From Helichrysum umbraculigerum (lineage: Eukaryota; Streptophyta; Magnoliopsida; Asterales; Asteraceae), in contig CATIUR010000004.1 of the NCBI GenBank assembly GCA_949592205.1, forward strand, positions 85,039,337 to 85,103,336: a stretch of DNA of 64,000 nt. Direction: 5' to 3'. The position numbers and the translations under genes are program-made. Under the pieces are notes generated by a model. That model was not told where the DNA came from, ran no database searches, and worked only from the letters and a program-made list of their open reading frames with translations. Of this stretch, positions 46,519 to 57,681 are shown in pieces. The stretch's first letter is position 1, and every line of letters starts with the position of its first letter.

Positions 46519-47736
46519 CTAGTTGAGGTCTGCAACCGTTTCTGGTGCACGGAGGATGTATGCGCGGCTTGGAGTGTAGCCTTTGTTAACGGTGCGGTTG
46601 TTGTCGTTTTGATTGTTGCGGTTGTTGTTCGGGTTTTGGCATTGGTTTCGGTGATGTCCAGGATCACCACACCTAAAGCAGCCGGTGTTTTGTACCTCGG
46701 AGGCGGCTGGAGGTGGTAGGTTTGTCCTACAGTTCTGTGCTAAGTGACCGGGACGTCTGCAGTTTTGACAAAATGTACAATCACCATCGTGGTGTCTACC
46801 GCACTTGTCGCACCTCGGTTTGTTGCCAAGGTAGGTTTTGGGTCCAGGGTTGGTGATTGCAGCGAAGGCTCGGGTGTTTCCCGGATTTCTGTTTTGTTGA
46901 CCCTGACGGTCGTTACCGTCGTTGTTCCATTTGCGTTTGTGGGTTCCAGAGTCGCCCGCATCAGTACGGGTAAGTTCAGTTTTCCCTATGATAACTTTCA
47001 GGGTTCCAATCTCGACAGCGTCGTCGGTTAAGCTTTGAGCCAGATCAACTGCGCTCCTAAAAGTGGCTGGTTTGGAGGACATAACCATGCCTCGGATTTG
47101 TGGTGCCAAACCCCTGTTATAACGCTCAATGCGTTTACTCTCGGGGGTTACCATGTGAGGGACCAGGCGTGCAAGCTCCTGGAATCTAGTTGTGTAACCG
47201 GAAATGTCAGCGCCGATCATTTGGATGTTCCAGAATTCGGTTTCAAGTTTTTGCATCTCGTTGGGAGGGCAAAATTCCTCCATCAGCATTCGTTTCAGTG
47301 TCTCCCATGAGATGGAGTAAGCAGCTGGGCGTCCCATGATTTGTACCTGAGCGTTCCACCATGTTAGCGCTTTGTCGGCTAGAGTGCAGGTGGCGTATTT
47401 CACGATTTTGTCAGCAGCACAATCACTGATGTCGATCACTGACTCTGTTTTCTCGATCCAGTGGACTAGGCCAACGGCCCCTTCAGTCCCGGTAAAGGTA
47501 CTCGGTTTGCAGGCTTGGAATGTTTTGTAGGAACACCCCTGTTGGTTATTGGTTGGGGTCTCGCTGTTAACTGGGGTGGCTCCACTATTGTTGGTTAGGT
47601 TTTCACGATTTCTGCTCGCCTCGTATTGTGCGATGGCTTCCGCCACGCGGCGTTCGATAATCTGTTCGGTTGTTTCTGGAGGCGGATGTGGAGTATTTCG
47701 TCGACTGTTTCGAGTATTTCTTTGTTTAGGCGGCAT
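46519..47736 (-). CDS. gag: H Gag (capsid-nucleocapsid), complete
   Basis: ATG at 47736, 405 aa, no interruption. The N-terminus is basic and Pro-rich. The Gag core runs from about residue 70 (CSYKTFQACKPSTFTGTEGAVGLVHWIEK) through WWNAQVQIMG and FWNIQMIGADISGYTTRFQELARLVPHM. Two CCHC knuckles follow (about 323-336, CQNCRRPGHLAQNC; 353-366, CFRCGDPGHHRNQC). The protein ends ~40 residues later, before any protease, so packaging could be self-supplied while enzymes come in trans. It is related to but clearly distinct from the D and G Gags. Confidence 0.93.
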   Translation of the reverse strand: MPPKQRNTRNSRRNTPHPPPETTEQIIERRVAEAIAQYEASRNRENLTNNSGATPVNSETPTNNQQGCSYKTFQACKPSTFTGTEGAVGLVHWIEKTESVIDISDCAADKIVKYATCTLADKALTWWNAQVQIMGRPAAYSISWETLKRMLMEEFCPPNEMQKLETEFWNIQMIGADISGYTTRFQELARLVPHMVTPESKRIERYNRGLAPQIRGMVMSSKPATFRSAVDLAQSLTDDAVEIGTLKVIIGKTELTRTDAGDSGTHKRKWNNDGNDRQGQQNRNPGNTRAFAAITNPGPKTYLGNKPRCDKCGRHHDGDCTFCQNCRRPGHLAQNCRTNLPPPAASEVQNTGCFRCGDPGHHRNQCQNPNNNRNNQNDNNRTVNKGYTPSRAYILRAPETVADLN

Positions 47737-48173
47737 GCTGACGTTCTGTGATGAAAAGATGCAGAAGTCAATGCCAATGAAAAATATGTGAGGAATGAAG
47801 TTTCACATATTTCAAATTTTCGAGTATTAAGAGGAATGGTCGAATCCCCGTCACGTATCTTACGACTATGAAACACCCATATGTACTTAGTATAATATAA
47901 TCACGTTGGCCAGGCGTCATTATATGATGTCAAATACATACTTCTTTTCATCAACCGTTTAATCACGATTAGGTTCATATGAGATCAGAGTACAATGAAC
48001 GAGTCGTATGTGGTGAACAGTTCACGCGTATCGAGGTATCGTAACGATAGTTTAGATGTATGCAAATGTATGTATGCATGTGCGTTCTAGCCAAGGCTAT
48101 AGTCTAGGTCTCTAGGTTGCTACGTCACCTAAAGTTTCCTAGTTCGCTATAACCAATGGCTCTGATACCAATC
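47737..48173 (-). other. H leader with initiator-Met primer-binding site
   Basis: The complement of 48158-48170 reads TTGGTATCAGAGC, lying about 3 nt from the 5' LTR. The rest of the leader has no supported ORF. Confidence 0.88.
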
Positions 48174-50754
48174 TGTAACACCCCCAAATTTGTTTAGCGG
48201 AAGCGTTTGGTTTAAGTACTGGGGTGTCACAATAATGAAGCATGCATACGTATCAGAGCTTATGATTACAACAGAACAATAAATATTAAGATGCCAAAAG
48301 AGTTAATTACAAAGTTTACGATTCATCGAATCGTATAAGTTAAAAGTAGTAAGTTTACAAAAGTAGATTTCTGAAATATGACTAAAACATTTCAGTTATA
48401 CTAAAGAAATCCATATGTTTCCAAAAGTTGGCATCCTAAGCTTCAAGGGTCGCCTAATTCTCCATGTGTGTTGGCGATCTTATATGCGCAGCTAATTCCC
48501 TGAAAAACATAGTAAAAGTCAACAACTAGGTTGAGTGAATCCACAGGTTTTATGTTGTATATTGTTGTTTCAAGTTTTGTAGTCACATTTGTTGGACCAA
48601 ATACGTTCGTAAATAGTAATTGCCATAATAGTCGAGTAATGTTTAGTGGAACGTCATCCAAAGTATAAGTTTAGTGGGTTGTTCGCCCAAAGGGTTAAGT
48701 TTATGTGGGATGTTGCCCATAAATAGTTGTGTGGGACGTTACCCAAAATATATGTTTGAAAACGTGTTGCTGGTCGTTCTCCAGTAGTTTTAAAGTTTGA
48801 GTCGGTCGTTCTCCGACTAGTTACCAAATGTACCGGTCGTTCTCCGGTAAGATACCAAGTTAGCACCGGTCGTTCTCCGGTGAGATACATTGTTAGTACT
48901 GGTCGTTCTCCAGTAAGATACACTGTTAGTACCGGTCGTTCTCCGGTAAGATACCATGTTAGTGTCGGTCGTTCTCCGACAAGTTACCAATATGTACCGG
49001 TCGTTCTCCGGTAAGATACCAAGTTAGTTTCACATAGTGATAATAGTTTTTGTTTGGAATGCCATGTCGTACGGACAGTTGTAGTAGTTGTCCACAGTTA
49101 TAAGTTGTTTGTATGAGTGTGCCAAAGGCAGTTATGTGATAGTTTGTATAGCAGTTTAACAGTTCAAGTACTCTAATTGTTCGAGTAAGTAGTATGATAA
49201 ATAATCATATAGTAAAAGCAGTTATGGCAATCAGTAATCAGTAAAGCAGTTGACTATGTTTTCCACCCCAAATTTAGTTACAAACAGTAAAAGTAGGGGC
49301 TGTGAGCTCACCTGTTGAGTTAAGTAGTTGTGCGAGTGCTAGCAAACCTAAGCCCAAGTACAGTCTGGAATCTCCTAACGTCCTAAACGTACGAAATTAA
49401 TAAGTATGTGGATGTCTAAACTGATCATCCATGCTAGTGTTCGTACAACCAAGTTATGTCCCAAGTATTAACCGTTTACGTTGTATTTTGTTGTTTGTGA
49501 AAATGTATACGACTCGTTGGTGATAGTTTGAAATCCTAATTTCGGTAAAATAAGAGTGTTTGTATTGTTTGTAAAGCTCGTGAATCGTATCGTTTAAAGA
49601 TATGCATTTCCGGTTAGTTCGACACTTAGTGAAAACAAGTTTTTAAACTTCCTGTTTTTAGCGACGTAAGGTGCGACGCTGGGTTGTTATGCGACGTAGG
49701 GTGCGACGTACGGGTCTACGTCGCATTCAGGTTTTGCGACGTCATGGGTTGCGTCGCATAGGCGACGTTCGCAATTTAATGCGACGTAGTGGGTTGCGTC
49801 GCTATGTGCGACGTAGGGAAAGGTAATGCGACGTAAAGGCCTACGTCGCACTACTGTTTTTGGGCCAAAAGCGACGTAGTCGCCTGTTCGACGAACAGAT
49901 TGAAAATAACGAGTTTCGGGTCGGTTTTGGACATGATCGGTTGTATAAAACACTAAAACATGGTAATCTAAGTATATTAAACATGAAATATTAATTATAA
50001 CTTCGAAATCTAAAGATTTGCGGGATTTGTCGGAAACTTACGAGTGCCGGATTTGAAATCCGAAAAGGTAGAAGTGTAGATCGGGGTGCCGTGGTCGTTT
50101 TATTCCAAAGATGTATGGTGATTCGGCGCGTTTTTGTGGTAGTATTTGAGGTTTTCGTGTGATTTTTGAGAGAGTTTAGAGAGAAGGAAGAGAAAAGAGA
50201 AGGAAGAGAGAGAATGAGATAGATAGAAAATGAAAGAAAATGGAGGTGGGAGGTGGTTTTATTCCACTTTCTGCCTCCGTGTTTGCGTTCCGTGTTCGTT
50301 TACCCGATCGTTAAATGTTATTTTATTTTAACTATTATGTTTTTAATTACATTTTCATTATTTTTAATTAGGATCTTTTATGAAACCCAATTAATAATTT
50401 TTATAAATCTCGAACTTTGTTTTATTTAAATTGTACGAATTAAACATTTTGCGTTATAGAATGATTTGTAAATATTTTTGACAAAATATTTATTCGTTAC
50501 TACGTTATTTAATAATTTCGTTTTATTAAATAATTTTGTTCACCAACAGTCTTATGTTTTTATCGCGTTTGTTTTCAAATTGTTCAGTACGTAATTACAA
50601 CTAATTACGAATACGTAATACTACGCGTATTATCTAGTTGGGCTATGCTAGACTTACCTCTAGAATGTGTTGTGAATTCACTCAAGTAGGGAATTAGTCT
50701 AATAATGCAAGCGATTAACTTAATTAATCGTGTTTAAATTTGCGAGGTGTTACA
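48174..50754 (-). repeat. H 5' LTR (2581 bp)
   Basis: Near-identical copy of 43663-46243, offset 4511 bp. It repeats the hairpin array (48675-49013) and GCGACG array (49661-49883). Confidence 0.96.
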
Positions 50755-50773
50755 TAAATTGACGGGTGTCACA
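50755..50773 (-). repeat. C solo LTR, piece 4
   Basis: TAAAT duplication of H followed by TGACGGGTGTCACA, the terminal 14 bp of C. S resumes after the GCTTA duplication. Confidence 0.9.
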
Positions 50774-50778
50774 GCTTA

Positions 50779-51756
50779 CCAGTTTAAGAAAAATGCTTTA
50801 AAAAAGGGGGAGAAAGTTTGGACAAATATGGGTGATAAGGTTGTGAATGAAGATGAGAAAGTTGATGAAGACATTGAGATGGAACAACCTGAAGATGATG
50901 AGTTTGTGCATACACCTCCAACACCACCAATAGAGGCAGAGATGAATGAACCAGTAAATGAACCAGTGGAAACTGAGATGAATGAACCAGAGGCTGATGA
51001 TAATGTATCTGAACATACTGAGGTTATTGGTTCAGTTGATCAAACTGCAGAGGTTGATGTGGGTGATAAGACTGAGGAGCTAAAACTTGATGATGAGGAT
51101 GGTGATGAGGTTAATAAACCTGAGGTAGCAGTGGAAAAGGAGAAGACTGATGCTCAACAACAATTTGAAAAGACTAGAAAGAAGAGCATTCCAGTTAAAA
51201 CTGCTAAGATGACAGGAACAGGGAAGAAGGTTGAAACACCAAAGAAACAATCTACACAACCATCTTTACCTGGATTTACAATTAGAGAACCTGCTGCAGC
51301 TCCTACTCAACAAAAGAAAGATTTGCCAAAGATTGATCCTAAAGACAAAGGCAAGGGAAAGCTGGTTGAAGAACCTAAGAAGAACAAGTCAAAACCAGTG
51401 CCAGCTGATGCAACTGCTCATGATCCAGAATATGCACAAAGATTACATGCTGAGCTCAATGCAGAAGATTTAATTGATGTTGAGATTGAGCCAGGAAAAT
51501 TTGTTAAAATGACAAAGGAACAGGTGGCAGAATGGGATGAGTTGTTGAGAGAGCAAAAGCAGGATGATATTGAGTATTTGGTTGACAAAGTCAAGAAGAA
51601 GAAACCAGAAGTAGCAAGAAGAAAAAGGGCAGCTAAACCACCTACTAAAGCTCAAATGAAGAAGAGTTTGATTGCAAAGTTAAAAGGTGGGTATATTCCT
51701 CTGAATGCTTTGAAACAAATGAGTTTGGAGAGATTGCAAAGTTTGTGGGATAAGGA
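50779..51756 (+). CDS. S third ORF, segment 2 (acidic/basic middle)
   Basis: Resumes the frame cut at 21958 (residues 482-807). The first third is very acidic with short repeats (EMNEPVNEP, ETEMNEPE). The remainder alternates Lys/Glu-rich, probably disordered stretches (DPKDKGKGKLVEEPKK) with a helical part (MTKEQVAEWDELLREQKQDD). No domain is recognised. The apparent start at 50747 is a GTG inside C and is not used. It is cut by G at 51757. Confidence 0.85.
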
Positions 51757-52208
51757 TGTCGCACCCCCAAAACACGTGGCAGCGGAAACATAAGTTGTCA
51801 TGGGGGCTACGACCAAATCAAATATCACAACACAAAGATTAAAGCAAACGACCTCTATATGAGACGTTTGAAAACGTTACATTCCATAAATAAAAGCTTA
51901 CATAAGATTCTAAAGTTCGCAAACATAGTCTAGAGATTTATAATACATAATCGTTGATACAAAATGTCATAATGCAATTTAAATCTCCTGTTTGAAAATA
52001 TGCGACTCGAGCTATGCTTTCCAAAAGCATCCTACTGTCCTGTTTCCTGTAGGTAGTCCTACTGCGTCTGTAAACCTGAGAATACATACTAAAAGGGTCA
52101 ACATAAAGTTGGTGAGTTCATAGGTTTGCAAGCAGTTGTAAACATAAGTAAGAAATATGAGATTTCCGTTGCGTTGGACGTATGCAAAAACTGTTGTAAA
52201 AATATCAA

Positions 52209-52289
52209 GTTATCATTTGTTATTCCTTGTTTTCCTTTGTTATCATTTGTTATTCCTTGTTTTCCTTTGTTATCATTTGTTATCCTTTG
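52209..52289 (-). repeat. 30-bp tandem repeat in G 3' LTR (about 2.7 copies)
   Basis: TATCATTTGT recurs at 52211, 52241 and 52271 with TATTCCTTGTTTTCCTTTGT between the copies. The same array is at 58134-58214. Confidence 0.9.
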
Positions 52290-52838
52290 CGTCATGAGCT
52301 CATAGTTCGAAGCTTAACCCTTGTTGTTGCCTCAACAAGTGTCTAATCCGGAACACTCGTTTGTCAAGTATTATGCGTCCGTTTGACCAGTTAGAGCAAC
52401 CTAACCCGGACGGGGGTGTCAATCCCCAATAGATCTATTCACAAATACTCACGCTTACAAATAATTAACGAACTACGATGTGCGAGGGCTTTGTTGGATT
52501 ATGGTTTCACTCATGCGTTATCCTTTGCTTTCCCTTGTTTCCTTTGTTTTCATTGTTCCCTTTGTTATCCATTGTTTATAAAACAGTTGTATAAAAGCAG
52601 TTGCATAACGACAGTTGTATAAAGCATGTACAAAGATAGTTGTATAAAACGTGTGTGTATGTATTCTCACCCCAAAATAGTTAAAACGAGTAAAACGGGG
52701 GCTATGAAACTCACCTTAGATTAGCAAGTGGCAAGCAAATATCAAATAAGCAAGCAAACCGATGTGCAACCTTCTAACGTCCTAAACGTATAAGGTTGTG
52801 TAAGTAGATGTCTTGTAAGACCATCTATAGCGATTGTA

Positions 52839-52933
52839 TAAGTGGGGGTTAATGTCCACTTAAGCCAATCGTGTAAGTGGAGGGTTAATGTCCACCTAAA
52901 TCACAATGTAGGTGGAGGGTTAATGTCCACCTA
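52839..52933 (-). repeat. 35-bp hairpin repeat x3 in G 3' LTR
   Basis: Units start at 52839, 52874 and 52909. Arms TAAGTGG/CCACTTA (unit 1) and TAGGTGGA/TCCACCTA (unit 3) are perfect; unit 2 (TAAGTGGA/TCCACCTA) has one mismatch. The loop contains GGGTTAATG. The copy is at 58764-58858. Confidence 0.8.
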
Positions 52934-55300
52934 AGGCTAGTTCATCCAACTAGTATGTCCAAATAAGTTGTTCAAGTTTGTTTATCAACAACGTGTACGA
53001 CCCGTTGGTGAAAGTTTGTAATAATAATTCGTTAAGACATTATTATTAGGATGATGTTATACTTACATATGTATAGTATGTTTCATGTTGCATTGTATAA
53101 GTATTAACGTTATTTGAAGTTTAACACTTAGTGAGAAAACTAGTTTTTAAAGATTCTGTTTCATGCGACACTTAAGTCTGTTTGGATTTTGCTAAGTCAA
53201 AAACGTGGTCAACTATGACGGTTTGACCCGAATCTTTTTCTCAAGTCATATTCCAGTAAATAAAGGTTATAAAAGTTACTATTTCATATTGTAGCCGTTT
53301 CGAGATGTCGGTTTTTAATACGCATGTCAAAACTTAAGATTTTCATGTTTTCGGTTTTTATCGGTTTACTTCGGCACTCGATTTTAACATGTTCTAGTCT
53401 GAATTTGATTCCAACATTTTTACCAGATGTTCATGAGTGTATCTAGTTTATAACCTGATTTTTCCAAGATCCATAATGTCCATTTAGATAGATAATAAAT
53501 CTTACGAAAGAACCGTACTCGGTTTTCGACAAATATCAGGCAGTCGCAAAGATCAGATTATATACAAAAATAAGTACGGATCTGGCAAAAGTGCAAAACA
53601 CGAAAGTTGTAGCTCTTTTCAATACGCAACTTTTAAAAAAAATTCGTTGTCTAACTCTTAACAGAGCTCAAGTTATGGCCGATTCTGTGGACTGATTTTC
53701 TGGAGACAGATTCTGTCACATTTTGCATGTTTTCGGTTTATGTCGGGTCATTACGCCAACTGATTTCACCTATCTATAGTCCAAATCAAACTTCCAAATT
53801 TTTACCAACTGATTTACTAAGTGTCTTGACTAACATATCAAATTTTCAGCTTCTAACAAGTCCATTAACATAGTTAAATAAAGCCGCGTAACAACCGAAC
53901 ACATTTTATCGAAAAAACTTCCTGGTCAGTCTTATAAATTGGTTCGTAGAGAAAAACGTGTACGTTTCTGGAAAAAGTGTAAAACACAAAAGTTGTAGAT
54001 CTTTTCGATACGCAAATTTTAAAAAAAAATGCATCTTCTAACTCTCAATATTTGATTTTATACGAATATTTTCGTGAACTGTCGATTTTTGAGCAGATTC
54101 ATGCATGTTCTTGTTTGCTTTATAAAAACGATTTTTAACAACAATCTTGGACATATTCATGATAGATGAACTATAAAACATGTTAATAATCATCATATAT
54201 CAGAATCTAAAGAAAGATTAGGTGTTCTTACGAAGAAATTGATGAAGAAAAGAAGAGATGATGAAGGTGTTGATGATTCTTGAGCTTTATCTTGATCTTC
54301 CCCTTTAGATGATGATGATGGCGATTTTGTGGTGGTGATTGTGAGGATTTTTGGCCTGAAAATGGCTGAGCTTTTGAGAGAGTTTTTGTGAGAGAGAAAT
54401 GAGTAAGTGATTGTGTGTGAGTTTGAAAAAGAAGGGAGGTGCATGTAATATGTGTGGCTAGTCAAAAAGAGTATCATGATTGTCTTTTGCATGGGATTTA
54501 AGTGGCTAAAAGGGAAGGTGGCACATGGTGCACATGGGGGCCGGCCATGGGGGGGGCCCACACAAGGGTATTTTGGTCATTTTCCATTTCTAGCTTAAAT
54601 CGTTGCGTTTTTCGTTCGTTTACCCGATTGTTTAAACGTTTATTTGTACGTTAAATGTTTAGTTGACGTTTTTATTTAACGATTTGAGTTTCGATATTTC
54701 TACTTGAAATATTTAATATAGTACTTGGAAACACTTATAAAAATGTTTCGTTAAATTATTGGCCTCGATTTGCGTGCACGTTCTACGGCGGTTTAATCGC
54801 GTAACGTTATTTTGAGTCGTTTAGATTAACGATATAATTTGGATAAATTTCCATTGAAGTATTATTTAAAATACTTAGTTTAGGTTGTCAATTTAATTAT
54901 TGACGTACGTTTGGTCGTCGAAATAAATTCGCGCGTTTTCGTTGCGTTTGAGACGTTTTAACCAAAACGCCTAAGTTTTTCGAGTATTATTTTAACCAAA
55001 TAATAAGTAATGATAAATAACTTCTAAAAATAGATTAAGGTTATTTATAGAAATGTTTTCACCAACGTCGTATAATTTGTCGGACTCCGTTCGGTTGTTT
55101 TGCACAATTTCACCAAATTGCGTAAGTGTAATTTCAACTAATTACGTAAGCGTAATATAATCAATTACGGGGGTGTATATTCACATAAATACACAAATAG
55201 TTACAAGTAATTACAAGTATTTAGCCTAATACTAAACTAAACACACGTAATTAGGATTTCTAGTAGGTTAATCAGTAACCCTAAATCGTCGGGTGTCACA

Positions 55301-55481
55301 TTCTTCCCCTGTTAGGAGAATTTCGTCCCGAAATTTCTCGTGGTGACGGTTTGTGTGTAGTCTGGGAGGGAAAGTAAGCATGTGTTTCTAGCGTAAGTTT
55401 GTGTAATGGATTATACTCATTCGATATCGAATAATATTTGAAAGAGTCAGGTGATCGAAAAGAAACGTACCCGTAACAAAG
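55301..55481 (-). other. G polypurine tract and pre-PPT hairpin
   Basis: On the minus strand AGGGGAAGAA abuts the 3' LTR. A hairpin with 7-bp arms AATTTCG and CGAAATT around 3 nt lies at 55319-55335, identical in its stem to the D hairpin. Confidence 0.8.
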
Positions 55482-56495
55482 TTATGGGTTCTGTCGGGCA
55501 CTGTTGTTCAACTTCGGACATTCATTCCTGAAATGCCCAGCGTTTCCGCACTCGAAACAAGTTTTTGCCTTACAATCCTTGGCCTGGTGTCCATAACGTT
55601 TGCATTTGTTACAGGGAGAACCACAGGGTCCATTGTGATGACGATTACAGCTGGGACAATAGGGCCGGTGTCCCTCATAGCCTTTCTTTTCTCCGGGTCC
55701 TGTAGCATAGGCCATGAAAGTCTCTGGCCTCTTTGCTAATTGTTGTCCTGGGTTTTCGTTGTTGTTTCCATTGCGTTTCCTTTTGTTATCTCCGATGCTT
55801 TTCTCAGCGGGTGTACCACGACGGACAATCTGTGCCATGAGTTCGTGTGCCATACGGACGGCACTTTGGATGGTTCCGGGTTTTGAAGAAGTTACATTTC
55901 CCTGGATCGTCTCTGGAAGACCCCAAATGTATCTCTCGATACGTTTGTATTCGGGGTCCACCATGGATGGACAAAGAAGAGCAAGCTGGTGGAACCTGGT
56001 TGTGTAGCTGGTGATGTCGTTTCCTTGAACTGTGAGGTTCCAGAATTCCTGTTCGAGCTGTTGGAGTTGCTCACGAGGACAGTATTCTTCCCTCAGCAGG
56101 TTTTTGAGTTCATCCCAGGATATTTGATAGGCAGCATCAATACCATGGGTTTGGGCGTATGAGTTCCAGAAAGTGAGTGCACCCTCAGCTAGTGTGCAGG
56201 TAGAGAATTTTACTTTGTTTTCCTCTTGGCAGTTACTTATTCGAAAAACGGACTCCATTTTCTCAATCCAGTGCATGAGACCGACGGCTCCTTCGGTTCC
56301 TTTGAAATTAAGGGGATTACAATTTGTGAAATCTTTGTAGGTGCAGGGCTTCGGCACGGGTGGATTGTGGCCTGCCCCTCCAGGGTTTCCTTGGTTCGGG
56401 TTAAGGTCATTACTGGCAGCTTCTAGGGCCGCTTGTACTCTCTGATTGATGAGTCGCTCGATATCGGTGGAGCTCATTTGACGTTTTGGTGCCAT
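55482..56495 (-). CDS. gag: G Gag (capsid-nucleocapsid), complete
   Basis: ATG at 56495, 337 aa, uninterrupted. The N-terminal helix (SSTDIERLINQRVQAALEAA) is followed by the Gag core (FKGTEGAVGLMHWIEKME; LTFWNSYAQTHG; FWNLTVQGNDITSYTTRFHQLALL). Two CCHC knuckles lie at about 295-308 (CNKCKRYGHQAKDC) and 313-326 (CFECGNAGHFRNEC). It stops 11 residues after the second knuckle with no protease. It is closer to the D Gag than to the H Gag in the core. Confidence 0.93.
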   Translation of the reverse strand: MAPKRQMSSTDIERLINQRVQAALEAASNDLNPNQGNPGGAGHNPPVPKPCTYKDFTNCNPLNFKGTEGAVGLMHWIEKMESVFRISNCQEENKVKFSTCTLAEGALTFWNSYAQTHGIDAAYQISWDELKNLLREEYCPREQLQQLEQEFWNLTVQGNDITSYTTRFHQLALLCPSMVDPEYKRIERYIWGLPETIQGNVTSSKPGTIQSAVRMAHELMAQIVRRGTPAEKSIGDNKRKRNGNNNENPGQQLAKRPETFMAYATGPGEKKGYEGHRPYCPSCNRHHNGPCGSPCNKCKRYGHQAKDCKAKTCFECGNAGHFRNECPKLNNSARQNP

Positions 56496-57681
56496 GATTC
56501 TAAAAGTAAGAAAATGAGAGGCACGTAAGATGTCGTTGAGTAGGATTTAAGGTCATTGCAGGTGTATAAAGGAAAGTAAAACAGATGTTTATGACACGTC
56601 GAAATAATTAAGTAAAACAAGGAAGCAAATTTATATAACCACACTGAGGCGCAAGTTCAAAATGATTACAAGACTTAGAAGGTTCTCAAAATATGCCGGG
56701 CAGTGTTACATTCGGTCTTAGTTCAAGAGTTTACAAAGATAACAAAGATAGATAGTTGGGCACATCCCGCCCCATCAGGTTACAATGTCAAGGGATAAAC
56801 TAATCCTGAGGGGAATTTGGTGGTGGAATAAGTGTAACGACTTGCTCCTTGGTTGCAAGCATTCATTGCGGCAGCGATCGAAGTGGTTTAGTTGTTATTA
56901 AGATAGTCGTGTTCAGAGTAGTTAAAGTCATAAAACGAGTCTTAGCTAAGTCGTTGGAATCCATCCAAGTGTTGGAGATATTATTTCGAGTAGGTAGTGT
57001 GAATAGGATAAGGTCTAGTTCGAGGAGGTCTGCCCTTCTAGTCGTGTGTAGCACGCGCGCTCCATGGGTCTATGATAAAAGTGGGTATGAAGAGTATGAA
57101 GTGACGAAGCATCGTACAGTTGAAGTTCTATACGTGTTCCTGAGTGATTTGGTTGCGAGCGGAAAGAAGAGGGTGAAGTAGGCGTCACTTATTTGGGTGG
57201 CGAATCCTTAGGTGGATTCTCCTCAAATGAGTCCTATCAGATTATATCGTTGCCTGATTCGGTTGGTCGAGCGGGTACCATGGAAATCTCCACAGTAGTG
57301 AGTAAGGCTAGAGCCTTGTTTTCAGAGTTGGGTGACGTAGTTGTGGGAGTGGTTGCCGTGAAGGGTGGTAAGTAAGTTTAGTGTACATAAGGTTATACAT
57401 ATATATACACATAAAAGCCTAGCACATAAGCACGTATATAGGTTGGTCCCGTTCTATCCTCGGTCTATGTCTACTACTGTATTCTCGTTCACTATAACCA
57501 TTTCAGGTCTTGCATCGAATCTCATTTAATTGTACATAGTTGATCAAGCTATGTTAAATTAATTTCAAATGATGCAATTGCTGAACCAGTCATAACAAAT
57601 GAGGAATACTAACCTAACGGTTATAGTCTAGGTCACTAATGCAATCCTAGTTCGCTATAACCTTAGGCTCTGATACCAATC
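56496..57681 (-). other. G leader with initiator-Met primer-binding site
   Basis: The complement of 57666-57678 reads TTGGTATCAGAGC next to the 5' LTR. The ~1.1-kb leader has only short ORFs on either strand with no recognisable domain; it is longer than the H leader. Confidence 0.85.

Larger units (their letters stand above)
43663..50754 (-). mobile_element. H: gag-only chromovirus-type LTR element (7.1 kb)
   Basis: LTRs 43663-46243 and 48174-50754, each 2581 bp, are nearly identical; by eye I found two differences (near 44472/48983 and 44884/49395). TAAAT duplication is perfect (43658-43662 and 50755-50759). The 1.93-kb internal region has an initiator-Met primer site, one gag ORF and a polypurine tract, and no pol. 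It is a non-autonomous element of the kind described as terminal-repeat elements with a Gag domain, and the most recent of the three in C. Confidence 0.96.
21959..50773 (-). mobile_element. C: solo LTR (about 2.5 kb) split by D, B and H
   Basis: Begins TGTAACACCCCC at 21959 and ends GGGTGTCACA at 50773, with a perfect GCTTA duplication (21954-21958 and 50774-50778). With D, B, H and their target duplications removed, the pieces 21959-23384, 32068-32913, 43439-43662 and 50760-50773 total 2510 bp. They are homologous in order to F (2500 bp). So it is a solo LTR, minus orientation, that later received three further elements. Confidence 0.93.
51757..55300 (-). repeat. G 3' LTR (3544 bp)
   Basis: Holds a 30-bp tandem repeat (52209-52289), a 35-bp hairpin repeat (52839-52933) and a purine-rich stretch near 54375-54405. 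A 122-codon minus-strand ORF at 54193-54561 occurs in both LTRs and shows no domain, so I do not call it a gene. Confidence 0.96.

Noticed and set aside
54193..54561. 122-aa minus-strand ORF in the G LTR (also 60118-60486)
   Set aside because: Identical because the LTRs are identical; low complexity, no domain, lies in probable leader sequence.
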